Assembly (NCBI GenBank): GCA_937976305.1
Contig: CALJSB010000027.1
Span: 1-64,000 of the forward strand
DNA from: an uncultured Acidimicrobiales bacterium
GTDB lineage: Bacteria > Actinomycetota > Acidimicrobiia > Acidimicrobiales > SZUA-35
Reading direction: 5' to 3'
DNA: 64,000 nt
Shown piece by piece: positions 42,807 to 51,729 of the stretch. The notes beneath the pieces are model-generated. The model saw only the letters and a list, made by a program, of their open reading frames with translations. It had not been told where the DNA came from and searched no databases. Position 1 is the first letter of the stretch. Each line of letters begins with the position of its first letter. The position numbers were made by a program, and so were the translations under genes.

Positions 42807-44272
42807 AGTCGATTCCACTCCGAGTTCGGATCACGCTGCTCGTGCTGGCCACGTCGGCGCTGACGATTGCGGTCATCGTCTTGTTCGGTGCAGTGTCGTC
42901 AATCGATGAGGACGTAGCCGTTGAATCGTTCGAATCGACCTCGGAGGCGATGGTTCAAACCGACGAACGCTTGCACACCTACAGCGAGCGCCTGCAGGCG
43001 AGGATCCGGGGGTGGTTCGAAGACGAGGGCGGCCAGCCGTTCCAGGACTGGAACGAAGAAGACGGGATTGGAAATCTGCAGGTTCTCGACGTCGGCGGAC
43101 GCGAGATTGAACTGATCAGCGATGGCCAAGTGCAGATCGTCGGCACCGTCCGCTGTCGCGCAACCGCCGACTTCCTCAATTGCCAAGAGGAAGACGACGG
43201 ATCGGGTCCCGTGCGCTGGGCGATCAACGAGGTAGAACGCCGAGCAGAAACCGTTTCACTCGATGTACCGGTGGTTGTCCACGGAATCGTGATCAGAGAT
43301 TCAGCCGGCGACAACCTCCTGGTGCGATTCGAGGCCGACGTGTTTGCCGCGGACGAGGAGATCTCGAGTGGGATCGAAGACCTTGCCTTGATCGTGCTTC
43401 CCTTGCTTCTCGTCATCATCGGCGCCATCACATGGTTTTCCCTGGGCCGAGCGCTCAGCCCTGTTCAGGGCATGATCGATCAGGTCGACGAGATCGGTGT
43501 CGACAGTCTCGACCATCGAGTCCCCGTTCCCGAAGCAGACGACGAACTCAAACACTTGGCAACCACGATGAATCAAATGCTCGATCGCCTGCAGGGAGCC
43601 AACGAGCGACAGCGTCAGTTCATCTCCGATGCCTCACACGAACTGCGCAGCCCCATCACGGCAACCGGGGCAACGCTCGAGGTGGCTCGGTCGAACCCGG
43701 ACGAGGCCGATTGGGAACACGTCGCTGCAGTTGTCGACGAGGAAAACACTCGTCTCGCAAGCCTTGTTGATGATCTGCTTCTCCTGGCCCGAATGGACGA
43801 GAGCGCCGGCTCGAACCCAAGCAGCGGCGATTGGCAGGTCGACCTCGAAGAGATCTGCTTGGCAGAGGCAGATCGGCCTCACCCGGTCGACGTCAACGTG
43901 AAGGTCATCGAACCCGTGCGAGTGGCCGGCAATGTGTCGACGCTGACTCGTGCGATCCGCAATCTGGTCGACAACGCTGCCGCCCACGCCGCCACCGGAG
44001 TCCGCATCGAAGTTGGCCATCGTGGGCCTGAAGCGATTGTGCGCGTGCACGACGACGGACCTGGCGTGCCGCCTGAGTACGCAGACAAGATCTTCGAACG
44101 CTTTGTTCGGGCCGACGAGTCTCGCGTTCGCAACGGCACGGGCGGTGCTGGGCTCGGGCTCGCCATTGCCCGTCGGGTGGCCCACAATCACGGCGGTCGG
44201 CTCGATCTCGTGCCGGCGATTGAGGGAAGCGGCGCGACGTTCGAACTCGGCCTCCCTCGTGCGACCTTGTGA
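42803..44272 (+). CDS. two-component sensor histidine kinase
   Basis: 489 aa. Membrane helix 1 (ITLLVLATSALTIAVIVLFGAV), an extracytoplasmic sensor of about 150 residues, helix 2 (LALIVLPLLLVIIGAITWF), HAMP (ALSPVQGMIDQVDEIG), phosphoacceptor His in ISDASHELRSPI (about residue 278), N box NLVDNAAAHA, G1 HDDGPGVPPE and G2 GTGGAGLGLAIARR. Partner of the OmpR-type regulator upstream. The acidic sensor with two Cys may monitor the envelope or a peptide exported by the adjacent ABC system. Confidence 0.94.
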   Translation: MKSIPLRVRITLLVLATSALTIAVIVLFGAVSSIDEDVAVESFESTSEAMVQTDERLHTYSERLQARIRGWFEDEGGQPFQDWNEEDGIGNLQVLDVGGREIELISDGQVQIVGTVRCRATADFLNCQEEDDGSGPVRWAINEVERRAETVSLDVPVVVHGIVIRDSAGDNLLVRFEADVFAADEEISSGIEDLALIVLPLLLVIIGAITWFSLGRALSPVQGMIDQVDEIGVDSLDHRVPVPEADDELKHLATTMNQMLDRLQGANERQRQFISDASHELRSPITATGATLEVARSNPDEADWEHVAAVVDEENTRLASLVDDLLLLARMDESAGSNPSSGDWQVDLEEICLAEADRPHPVDVNVKVIEPVRVAGNVSTLTRAIRNLVDNAAAHAATGVRIEVGHRGPEAIVRVHDDGPGVPPEYADKIFERFVRADESRVRNGTGGAGLGLAIARRVAHNHGGRLDLVPAIEGSGATFELGLPRATL

Positions 44273-44360
44273 GAATCGACTCCTCGACAGGCACGGACAC
44301 ATCGTGGAAGATCGTGACCACGGGACTGGCGAGGTTCCGGCGCAAACAAGGTGGGGAATC

Positions 44361-45311
44361 ATGCGGGTACTACGAAATATCGTTCTTTTGGCGGTCTTTG
44401 CGATGCTGGCCGTTGGCACGACGCCAGTGGCGGCCCAAACATCAGAAGCACGGCCGCAAGAACAGCGATCAGGCGATCACATCGGCACGGTCGACGGGCT
44501 TCGGGTCGCCCGGACAGAAGGCAGCCTCGCCGTCATCAACTGGAATCGTGTTGCCGGCGCCGAGTCCTACAACGTGTATGTCGACGACAATCCAGCCATC
44601 TCAGATACGGACGGCTGGTTGACCATCAGGGACCTGGACTTCCTCACCTCATACAGCGTGACGGTGACGGCCGTCGTTGCCGGCGTTGAGGGACCACGCT
44701 CGGCCCCGGTCACGTTTGAGACAAGAGACGTCACCTTGCGCGACCCGGGCTTGATCGTCGACTTTGGCATTTTCAAGCTCTCTTCCACCCGTGTGCCCTT
44801 CGCTTGGAGGGACGCGCCGGGAACAACCATCGAGCTCTTCCGCGACGGCGTGCAGATCCCAGCAAGCGAACTCGGCGACTTCTTTGAACGGCCGATCGAC
44901 ACCAACGTGGTTCCAGGTGAGACCTACGTCTACACGGCCCGGCTCAGCAGCAACGCCACCGGGGCCAAAGGCCCGTTTGGTCCTGAGCTCACCGTGACCG
45001 TTCCGCTCGGCGCCTCCGGCCCGCCGACGCTTGTTTCGAGCTACGCCGACACCAGCGTCACTGTGCTGCGTCTCGGCGGCCTGGCTGCGGAGCGGGGCAA
45101 TAGCTTCGAGGTCGAACGCAATGGCGAGTCGATCGGCGTCTTTGCTCGTCGTCTCGCGGGAGCCAACGAGTGGTTCGTTGACGATCGCGGGCGCCCAGAC
45201 GGTGCGAGCACCTACCGAGTGCGCATCATCGGTGCGGGTGGCGAAGCTGGCCCATGGTCAAACGTTGCGGAGACGGCGCCACTCACGACTCCTCCAATCG
45301 TCGGCACCTGA
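44361..45311 (+). CDS. secreted protein with fibronectin type III-like repeats
   Basis: 316 aa from the ATG at 44361, with AGGTGGGG 5 bases upstream. Signal peptide MRVLRNIVLLAVFAMLAVGTTPVAAQ. Residues about 45-120 form an FN3-like domain (VDGLRVARTEGSLAVINWNRVAGAESYNVYVDD, LTSYSVTVTAVV); two more beta-rich repeats of about 85-90 residues follow. No catalytic motif. It lies 88 bases after the histidine kinase on the same strand and could be co-transcribed. Probably a cell-surface or matrix protein. Confidence 0.8.
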   Translation: MRVLRNIVLLAVFAMLAVGTTPVAAQTSEARPQEQRSGDHIGTVDGLRVARTEGSLAVINWNRVAGAESYNVYVDDNPAISDTDGWLTIRDLDFLTSYSVTVTAVVAGVEGPRSAPVTFETRDVTLRDPGLIVDFGIFKLSSTRVPFAWRDAPGTTIELFRDGVQIPASELGDFFERPIDTNVVPGETYVYTARLSSNATGAKGPFGPELTVTVPLGASGPPTLVSSYADTSVTVLRLGGLAAERGNSFEVERNGESIGVFARRLAGANEWFVDDRGRPDGASTYRVRIIGAGGEAGPWSNVAETAPLTTPPIVGT

Positions 45312-45432
45312 CGCCCACACAGCTCCCGCTGAGCGGGAACCTCTCCCCTTGGCCGACGGCTCGGTGCCAGGCTGAAATCAGTCACCGCCTACTGTGGAGC
45401 GGGACGTCGCGAGGTTGAGGAGCTGCACCAGC

Positions 45433-46416
45433 ATGTATCGCATTGACTGTTTGCAATTTGCGAACTGGTCAGAGTCGATCTTCCGCGAGATGAACGACGG
45501 CGGTGTGCACGCCGTCCACGTCACGATCGTGTACCACGAGACCTTTCGCGAAACCGTCGCCGAGATGTCGAAATGGAACCGCTGGTTCCAAGCTCATGGC
45601 GACCTGATCATTCACGGCAAGACAGCCGCCGACGTCGATCGAGCCAAAGAGAGCGGCCGCACGGCGATCTTCTTCGGGTTTCAGAACCCATCCCCCATCG
45701 AGGCCGACATCGACCTGGTCGAGATCCTCCACGCGCTGGGCGCTCGCTTCATGCAGCTCAGCTACAACAACCAGTCGCTGCTGGCGACCGGCTGCTACGA
45801 AGATGACGATCCCGGCATCACCCGCATGGGTAAAGAGGTGATCAAGGAGATGAACCGGGTTGGCCTTGTCATCGACATGAGCCACTCAGCTGATCGCTCG
45901 ACGATCGAGGCCGCCGAGCTTTCCGAACGGCCGATCACGATCACTCACGCCAACCCCCACGCCTGGCACCCAGCGCTTCGCAACAAGCGCCACGAGGTGA
46001 TCAAAGCGGTGACAGACAACGGCGGGATGATGGGTTTCTCGCTCTACCCGCACCACTTGGCCGACAAGACCGACTGCACCCTCGAGAGCTTCTGCCACAT
46101 GGCCTTTGATGCCGCCGAAACCTACGGCGTCGAGCACTTCGGCATCGGCAGCGACCTCTGCCAAGACCAGCCAGACAGCATTGTCGAATACATGCGGGTA
46201 GGGCGCTGGACCAAAGGCATCGACTACGGAGAAGGTTCGGCTGCGGCCCCGGGCTTCCCGCCGCAACCCGATTGGTTTGGCTCCAACCTCGACTTCGGCA
46301 ACATCGAGGCGGGGTTGAAGGCCGTCGGCTTCGATGACGCTGGCGTTGCCGCAGTAATGGGCGACAACTGGTATCGGTTCTTCGCCGAGAACTTCGGCCG
46401 ACAGGAGTCGGCATGA
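45433..46416 (+). CDS. membrane dipeptidase (M19)-family protein with altered metal site
   Basis: 327 aa from the ATG at 45433, with GAGGAG 10 bases upstream. TIM-barrel family M19 features: IDMSHSADRST (H151), ITHANPHAW (H172), GIGSDL (D241) and the C-terminal GDNWYRFFAENF. But the N-terminal HxD metal motif reads IDCLQ, and the bridging Glu of GVEG is replaced in GFQNP (Q84). A normal two-zinc dipeptidase site therefore seems incomplete, so the substrate or mechanism may differ. Overlaps the next gene by four bases; first gene of an uncharacterised trio. Confidence 0.82.
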   Translation: MYRIDCLQFANWSESIFREMNDGGVHAVHVTIVYHETFRETVAEMSKWNRWFQAHGDLIIHGKTAADVDRAKESGRTAIFFGFQNPSPIEADIDLVEILHALGARFMQLSYNNQSLLATGCYEDDDPGITRMGKEVIKEMNRVGLVIDMSHSADRSTIEAAELSERPITITHANPHAWHPALRNKRHEVIKAVTDNGGMMGFSLYPHHLADKTDCTLESFCHMAFDAAETYGVEHFGIGSDLCQDQPDSIVEYMRVGRWTKGIDYGEGSAAAPGFPPQPDWFGSNLDFGNIEAGLKAVGFDDAGVAAVMGDNWYRFFAENFGRQESA

Positions 46417-48128
46417 GTGCAGCTGGCATGAGTGGGTCCGGCGCGGCGCGGCGCTCGCCCGAACTGGTGATGCGGCTCGAGCGGATGGGCTCGTTCCATC
46501 AGTGCCGGTTGTCGTTCATGCGCACGCTGCTGCGTCGGATGAAGCGCGAGGGCTGGTCCTTTGGCCGCCCCCGGTTCGAGATCGACGCAAAGGGAGTTGG
46601 CACGGCTCTCTACACCGCCACAACCTCCGGCGCGGACGGTGAGCCGCCTCGCACCTACACCCTTGTCGCTTTCGCCCACGACCTGCCGGCCGATCAGCGG
46701 TCTGACCGAGTGATCGCCACCGCGTGGGATGCCACCTTCGCATTACACGATGGGGTCCCGACCGACGCAGACATCGAGCGCTTGCGGGCCAACGTGCCGC
46801 TCCAAGAAAGCGGACGGGTCTCGGCCTCAGAGCTCACTCTTTCGCGGGCCAACCGGTCGGTGCGGTTGTTCTCGAGCGTGGTCGATTCGTTGGCCGCCGG
46901 ACGCCAGCCCAAGGTCGAAGACGTCGAGTCGATTGGGTACGCGATGCGCACCACAGCGGTGTACGGAAGCGGCAAGTTCGGCGCCGCCGATCGCCAAGCG
47001 ATCGAGGACCGCCCCGAACTGGTCGCCCCCTTCCAAGCCGAGATGCTCACCGTCTACCTGATCCGCACCTTCGTGATGGACTTGGTCGAGCACATGGCCA
47101 GGATGGCGTCGCCCGACGCCGCGGTGATCGAACCATCACTCCGTCGCCGCTTTGGCGTCGGCAACTCGACGGGTCTCGGCATGGCCCCGTTCCTGCTCAC
47201 CCACCCCCGCCTGATCAACAACTGGATCGAAGCCCGCGAAGAAGCACTGGCTCGGGTCCGAGCGCTGCCATCAGCGAGCGAGGCCGAGATCTCCATGTTC
47301 CTCGCGTCGATCGAAGCATCTCGACGAACGGTCGACAGCTGGCACTCAGAACACCCGATTCAGCAAGCCAAACTGACAGAGCTGCGAGCCGACCTCGACA
47401 TGATCGACCAGCGCCTTGCTGAGGTTTCCTTGAACGCAGCCGACCCCTGGGACGAGCTGATTGCGTGGGCGCACGACGAACTGTCCGTCGAAGGCCAGGA
47501 GCTCCTCGTTTCGTTGGTGCTCGAACCGTACGGCCCCCTCGTCGACGAACTGACCGACACCATGCATGCCGACGAAGCATCCCCGGTGCCGATTGACGGC
47601 TCTCGTCCGGTTGCGGACGTGAAAGCCATGGTCGATCAGGTCTACGGCTGGGCGCTTGCGATCGACTGGCAGTCCGCAGAAACCGATGCTCGGGCCTGGT
47701 ACGTCTCTGAAGAGAAGCTCGAGCCCAGGTTGGGCGAGCGCCACGACGAGCCGATTGGCGACTACGAACAACCGCTTCAGCCCGGGCGCGACGCCGCTCG
47801 GATGTACGCCGATCTCGACACGTGGGACGCTGAGGCAACGCTCGGCGACTTCCTCCGACGTCACCCCGAGCATCGCCACATCGCTCGCCGGCTTGAAGTG
47901 GTCGTCGATGCTCCCTACGCAGAGATTCGCGACAACACCATTGCTGCAGACATGCTGCCCATCGACCTGCTCCGGTCGAAGCTGTCGTTCTTCGGAGCCA
48001 CGCACTTCGACCCGCGATCTGATCGCTGGGTGCGCATCAACATGTTCCGCGGTGCGCCCTTCCCGCACGAGTTAGTCGACGCTGATCCAGACGCGTGGGT
48101 CTATCCCGAACCTCTCGCCACTACATGA
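46413..48128 (+). CDS. conserved protein of unknown function, 571 aa
   Basis: No signal peptide or membrane helix. An Arg-rich start (MRTLLRRMKREGWSFGRPRFEID) leads into a mixed domain with YTATTSGADGEPPRTYTLVAFAHDL, a helical middle (about residues 210-390) and a Trp/Tyr-rich C-terminus (GYGWALAIDWQSAETDARAWYVSEEKLEPR-like, GRDAARMYADLDTW, LRSKLSFFGATHFDPRSDRWVRINMFRG). I do not recognise a family. It is translationally coupled on both sides, to the M19-like gene and to the DUF3726 gene, so the three products almost certainly act together. Confidence 0.88.
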   Translation: MSAAGMSGSGAARRSPELVMRLERMGSFHQCRLSFMRTLLRRMKREGWSFGRPRFEIDAKGVGTALYTATTSGADGEPPRTYTLVAFAHDLPADQRSDRVIATAWDATFALHDGVPTDADIERLRANVPLQESGRVSASELTLSRANRSVRLFSSVVDSLAAGRQPKVEDVESIGYAMRTTAVYGSGKFGAADRQAIEDRPELVAPFQAEMLTVYLIRTFVMDLVEHMARMASPDAAVIEPSLRRRFGVGNSTGLGMAPFLLTHPRLINNWIEAREEALARVRALPSASEAEISMFLASIEASRRTVDSWHSEHPIQQAKLTELRADLDMIDQRLAEVSLNAADPWDELIAWAHDELSVEGQELLVSLVLEPYGPLVDELTDTMHADEASPVPIDGSRPVADVKAMVDQVYGWALAIDWQSAETDARAWYVSEEKLEPRLGERHDEPIGDYEQPLQPGRDAARMYADLDTWDAEATLGDFLRRHPEHRHIARRLEVVVDAPYAEIRDNTIAADMLPIDLLRSKLSFFGATHFDPRSDRWVRINMFRGAPFPHELVDADPDAWVYPEPLATT

Positions 48129-48775
48129 CCGACACCCAACTCGATCTGTCCCTCGGCGAGTTCCGTGCACTGGTGGCGAAGGCAGGGCGAGGTGTTGGCT
48201 TCACCTGGGGTCTCGCTGACGACCTCGCCTACTCAGCCAAGCGTCTCGCCGAGTTCGGCGCGCCGTCCAGCACGATGGTGATACGGCTGCTGCATCGCAT
48301 CGACGGAGTCAGCCTCAGCCGGCTGATGCCCGACGACACATGGCAACCCGACGGCGACGCGCTTTGCCCCATCTGCACCGGAACCTCGCTCGCCGACAGC
48401 TATGCGAACGACGTGGAGACCGTGTCCGTTGACATCGGGCCGGTCATCGAGCCCGCGCTCCTCGTGCCGCTCGCGGCCACGGTTCTCCCATCGACTGAGT
48501 TCGTCTGCTCGGTGTCTTGGGACGGCGGTAGCTACACGTTGAGCGCTGTCGGCCATGAGCAGGTGGGTGCACTGCCGACGATGCCAGTCCCGGTCACGGT
48601 CCGCTGGGGACCGCAGCGCTCCGAAGCGCTCGGGCATGGCGAGGCAACGCCTGCTCTTCGCAACCACCGCGTTCGATTGGACGTCAGCGTGTACGAAGAT
48701 CTCGACCGGCTGGCACAACGCACCTACGCGCCAGCGACCGATGCGAGCCGCGATGCAGGCGCAGGTCCCGCCTAG
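48125..48775 (+). CDS. DUF3726 family protein
   Basis: 216 aa from the ATG at 48125 (ATGA overlap). The start LSLGEFRALVAKAGRGVGFTWGLADDLAYSAKRLAEFG matches the DUF3726 pattern of helix plus GxxWGLAEE-like motif. The middle has CPICTGTSLADSY with a CxxC pair; the C-terminal half is beta-rich (FVCSVSWDGGSYTLSAVG). Function unknown. Third gene of the M19/571-aa/DUF3726 operon. Confidence 0.8.
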   Translation: MTDTQLDLSLGEFRALVAKAGRGVGFTWGLADDLAYSAKRLAEFGAPSSTMVIRLLHRIDGVSLSRLMPDDTWQPDGDALCPICTGTSLADSYANDVETVSVDIGPVIEPALLVPLAATVLPSTEFVCSVSWDGGSYTLSAVGHEQVGALPTMPVPVTVRWGPQRSEALGHGEATPALRNHRVRLDVSVYEDLDRLAQRTYAPATDASRDAGAGPA

Positions 48776-48937
48776 CACTGAGCGACAGAGAAGCTGAGCG
48801 GTAGCGAAGCCGAGCGTTAGGGCATCAGCGGGCTCAGCCAGGGCAGCCCGACGAATCTCGGCGACCCCCGATACGACCCCGACAACACCCGGGGTCCCCC
48901 CGATTGGGGATCGGCGAGCCTGCCTGAAACTCAGTAC
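48776..48937. other. intergenic region before the cyclase gene
   Basis: 162 bases with no gene. GC-rich runs (CCGGGGTCCCCCC then ATTGGGGATCGG) can pair and may terminate the trio. A weak GAAACT box lies 6 bases before the cyclase ATG. Confidence 0.4.
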
Positions 48938-49474
48938 ATGACCGCAGCCGCCACCATCGCTTCAACCCCAACGACTACCCGCCGAGCCACCTGCGTCAAG
49001 ACCATCGTCTTCACCGACATCGAGTCATCGACTGAGTTGTCAGCGGCGCTCGGTGATGATGCGTGGCTCGATCTGCTCTTCGGCCACGAGGATGTCGTCG
49101 AGGTCTGCGCCGCTGAGTTCAACGGAACCGTCGTGAAGTCGCTCGGTGATGGGTTCATGCTGGCGTTCGACACGCCCTCCGACGCCGCTGCATTCTGCGT
49201 CACCCTCCGTCGCCGACTCGACGACCACCCGCAGCTCGGCGAGCTCCTCATTCGGGCTGGCATCCACTGCGGCTCAGTCGTTCCCCGAGGCAGTGACTTC
49301 TTCGGCACCACGGTCAACACGGCGGCCCGAGTCGCTGGCCAGGCAATCGGCGGCCAGACCTTGGTGTCGGCAGACGTCGCTGCAGCCCTCGACATAACGG
49401 CGACCGTTCCGTTCGCACAGACAGAGCTGAAGGGCCTGCCCGGCACCTACCAACTCTCATCGCTGGTGGACTGA
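48938..49474 (+). CDS. class III nucleotide cyclase (probable adenylate cyclase)
   Basis: 178 aa, a single catalytic domain. The two metal Asp are D27 (VFTDIESST) and D71 (KSLGDGFML); transition-state residues N127 and R131 lie in VNTAARV. The base-selecting pair looks like K67 and D120 (SDFFG), the usual choice for ATP, so cyclic AMP is the expected product. No membrane or sensor domain. The gene is 51 bases ahead of a protein with two cyclic-nucleotide-binding domains, an obvious candidate receptor. Confidence 0.88.
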   Translation: MTAAATIASTPTTTRRATCVKTIVFTDIESSTELSAALGDDAWLDLLFGHEDVVEVCAAEFNGTVVKSLGDGFMLAFDTPSDAAAFCVTLRRRLDDHPQLGELLIRAGIHCGSVVPRGSDFFGTTVNTAARVAGQAIGGQTLVSADVAAALDITATVPFAQTELKGLPGTYQLSSLVD

Positions 49475-49525
49475 AAACCCCGATCGACTGGATCCATCCA
49501 TCCAAATCTGACACGCTCCGCCTTC

Positions 49526-51667
49526 ATGAACGGAGGGACCCAGGGCGACGTTCGCGAGGTGGTGCGCCGAAACGGATCGGAGCTCAGACTCGCTGCAGGT
49601 GACACCATCTGTTCAATCGGCGAAAGAAGCGACCGCGCCTTCCTCGTCGTCAACGGTGAAATCGAGGCCAGTTTGCGCGACGGTCTGATTGTCGCCACGC
49701 ACGGGCCTGGTGCGCTGGTTGGGGAGATCACCGCCCTCGTCGGTGGCCGACGCACCGCAACGCTCAGAGCAGCTCAACCGGCGACGGTGATCGAAATCGA
49801 CCGTGCCGGACTGCGGGCGGCGATCAGCGAAGCCGGACCAACGGCTGAAGCTGAGCTGGTAGCGGCCGCACGTGATCGCACCGACCGCAGTCGCGTCGCT
49901 TCACTCTTGGCCGACCAGCTCGGACCTGACCACTACGACGCCGCCACCGCCATCGCCGGGACCGTGTCGTGGATCTCACTGAGCCCGAGCGAACGACTCT
50001 TCTCTCAGGGTGACGACGCGGGCAGCGCATACCTCGTGGTGAGCGGCAGGCTCGAAGTGCTCGATCCGGCAGGCCCCGGTGCAGCCCCGTTGGCCACGAT
50101 CGGTCGGGGCGAAATCGTCGGAGAACTCGGGTTGCTCGACGGCGCCCCGCGCTCAGCAACCGTACGCGCCGTCCGACGATCGCTCGTTGCTCAGCTCGGC
50201 CGGGAAGACTTCATTCGTCTCCTTGCGTCGCATCCCGAACTACCAGCGTTGCTTGTTCGACGATCCGCCGCCCGCATGACATCGAACGTCGAACGGTCAG
50301 CTGGGGCCCGCTCGATCGCTATCGCCGACTTCGTCGCCGAGGGCCACATGCTGCCAAACATCTCTGACCAACTGGAGGCCATCGCGAACACGATGATGCT
50401 CACGCCGGGCGAGATCGATGCCGTGCTCGGTCATCCCAGCATCTCGGAGTGCCGGACCGGAGACCTTGGCGAGGCCCACCTCATTGAGCTGCTCCACGAA
50501 GCCGAGCAATCCAACGATCACCTGCTGTTCGATGTCAGCGACACCTCCGCTCCGATCTGGGCTCGCCGAGCCGTTGAGCGCGCCGATCTGCTGGTTGCGC
50601 TCGTTGACGCCAACCCAACGTCCACCCAGGTGGCCGACGTGGCAAACCTTCGTGCAGAGTCCTCGCGAACGGTTCCGCTTTGGCTCGGCGTCGTACATCC
50701 TGAACACGTCACGAAACCAACCGGCAGCGAGGCACTCCGTAAGCGCCTCGATGCTGATCGGCTCATTCACCTCAAGGGAACAAGCGACGCCGAGGTAGGT
50801 CGCCTCGCGCGGCTTGCTGCTGGGCGAGGCGTTGGCGTCGCACTCAGCGGCGGAGGCGGACGAGGCCTGGGCCATCTCGGCGTGTTGGAGGCCCTGGAAG
50901 AGCTGGGTGTGCCGATCGATGCCGTTGTTGGCACATCGATGGGCTCGGTCATCGCCGGCGTGCACGCCCAAGGTCTCGTCGGGCGAGAGCGCCGCGACGC
51001 CGTCGCAGAGCAGGTGAAGAAGCTGCTCGACTACACGCTCCCGATCGTGTCCATGATCTCCGGTCGTCGGATCAGCGACTCGATCGACAACCAGTTCGGC
51101 GACTGGGCGATCAGCGACACGTGGATTCCGTACGCCTGCGTAAGCACCAGCCTCACGCACTCGGAGCGGCGCACTCATCGCCGCGGCCCGCTCGGATCGG
51201 CCATCCGGGCATCCGTTGCCATTCCCGGCGTTCTTCCTCCGGTTCCAGCCGACGGTGAGCTGCTGGTCGACGGAGGCGTTCTCGACAATCTGCCGATCGG
51301 ACTCCTCACCGAAGACGAAGGGATTGGCACGATCATCGCCTCTGACGTCGCCCCCACGCGCGGCCCGATCGCCCGCGACGACTACGGCACGTCCGTTTCG
51401 GGGTGGCAGGCGTTGCGGCGTCAGGTTTCCAAAGGGCGGAGTCCCTACCCGGGCATCGTTGGGACACTGCTGCGGTCGACGCTGGTGAGTTCGACGAGAG
51501 ATCGTGATCGTCAGGTCGAGTCGGGCGTCATCGACTGCTATCTCCAACTCGACCTACGCGGCGTCGGCCTCCTCGAGTTCGAGGTGGTCGACGAAGTCGC
51601 CGATCGGGCCCGCGAGTTAGCCCACCCGGAACTTGCAACCTGGTGCGCCCAGCGAACCAAGGGCTGA
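49526..51667 (+). CDS. patatin-like phospholipase with two cyclic-nucleotide-binding domains
   Basis: 713 aa. Two CNB domains come first (about residues 15-115 and 135-245). Both keep the phosphate-binding cassette with Glu and Arg: GEITALVGGRRTAT and GELGLLDGAPRSAT. A linker domain of about 170 residues follows. The patatin domain begins VALSGGGGRGLGHLGVLEAL (about 433), with nucleophile elbow GTSMGS (about 469) and LVDGGVLDNLP (Asp-Gly-Gly, about 580). This is the neuropathy-target-esterase-like layout known from mycobacteria. Likely a lipid hydrolase switched by cyclic nucleotide made by the adjacent cyclase. Confidence 0.92.
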   Translation: MNGGTQGDVREVVRRNGSELRLAAGDTICSIGERSDRAFLVVNGEIEASLRDGLIVATHGPGALVGEITALVGGRRTATLRAAQPATVIEIDRAGLRAAISEAGPTAEAELVAAARDRTDRSRVASLLADQLGPDHYDAATAIAGTVSWISLSPSERLFSQGDDAGSAYLVVSGRLEVLDPAGPGAAPLATIGRGEIVGELGLLDGAPRSATVRAVRRSLVAQLGREDFIRLLASHPELPALLVRRSAARMTSNVERSAGARSIAIADFVAEGHMLPNISDQLEAIANTMMLTPGEIDAVLGHPSISECRTGDLGEAHLIELLHEAEQSNDHLLFDVSDTSAPIWARRAVERADLLVALVDANPTSTQVADVANLRAESSRTVPLWLGVVHPEHVTKPTGSEALRKRLDADRLIHLKGTSDAEVGRLARLAAGRGVGVALSGGGGRGLGHLGVLEALEELGVPIDAVVGTSMGSVIAGVHAQGLVGRERRDAVAEQVKKLLDYTLPIVSMISGRRISDSIDNQFGDWAISDTWIPYACVSTSLTHSERRTHRRGPLGSAIRASVAIPGVLPPVPADGELLVDGGVLDNLPIGLLTEDEGIGTIIASDVAPTRGPIARDDYGTSVSGWQALRRQVSKGRSPYPGIVGTLLRSTLVSSTRDRDRQVESGVIDCYLQLDLRGVGLLEFEVVDEVADRARELAHPELATWCAQRTKG

Positions 51668-51729
51668 ACGTCGGGTGAGCCTGCCCCCGCTGGAGTTTGC
51701 CCTTCTGGAAGAATTGACTCATCGAACAC

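Noticed and set aside
50297-51547. 416-codon minus-strand frame
   Set aside because: Antisense to the CNB-patatin gene; translation has no recognisable domain.
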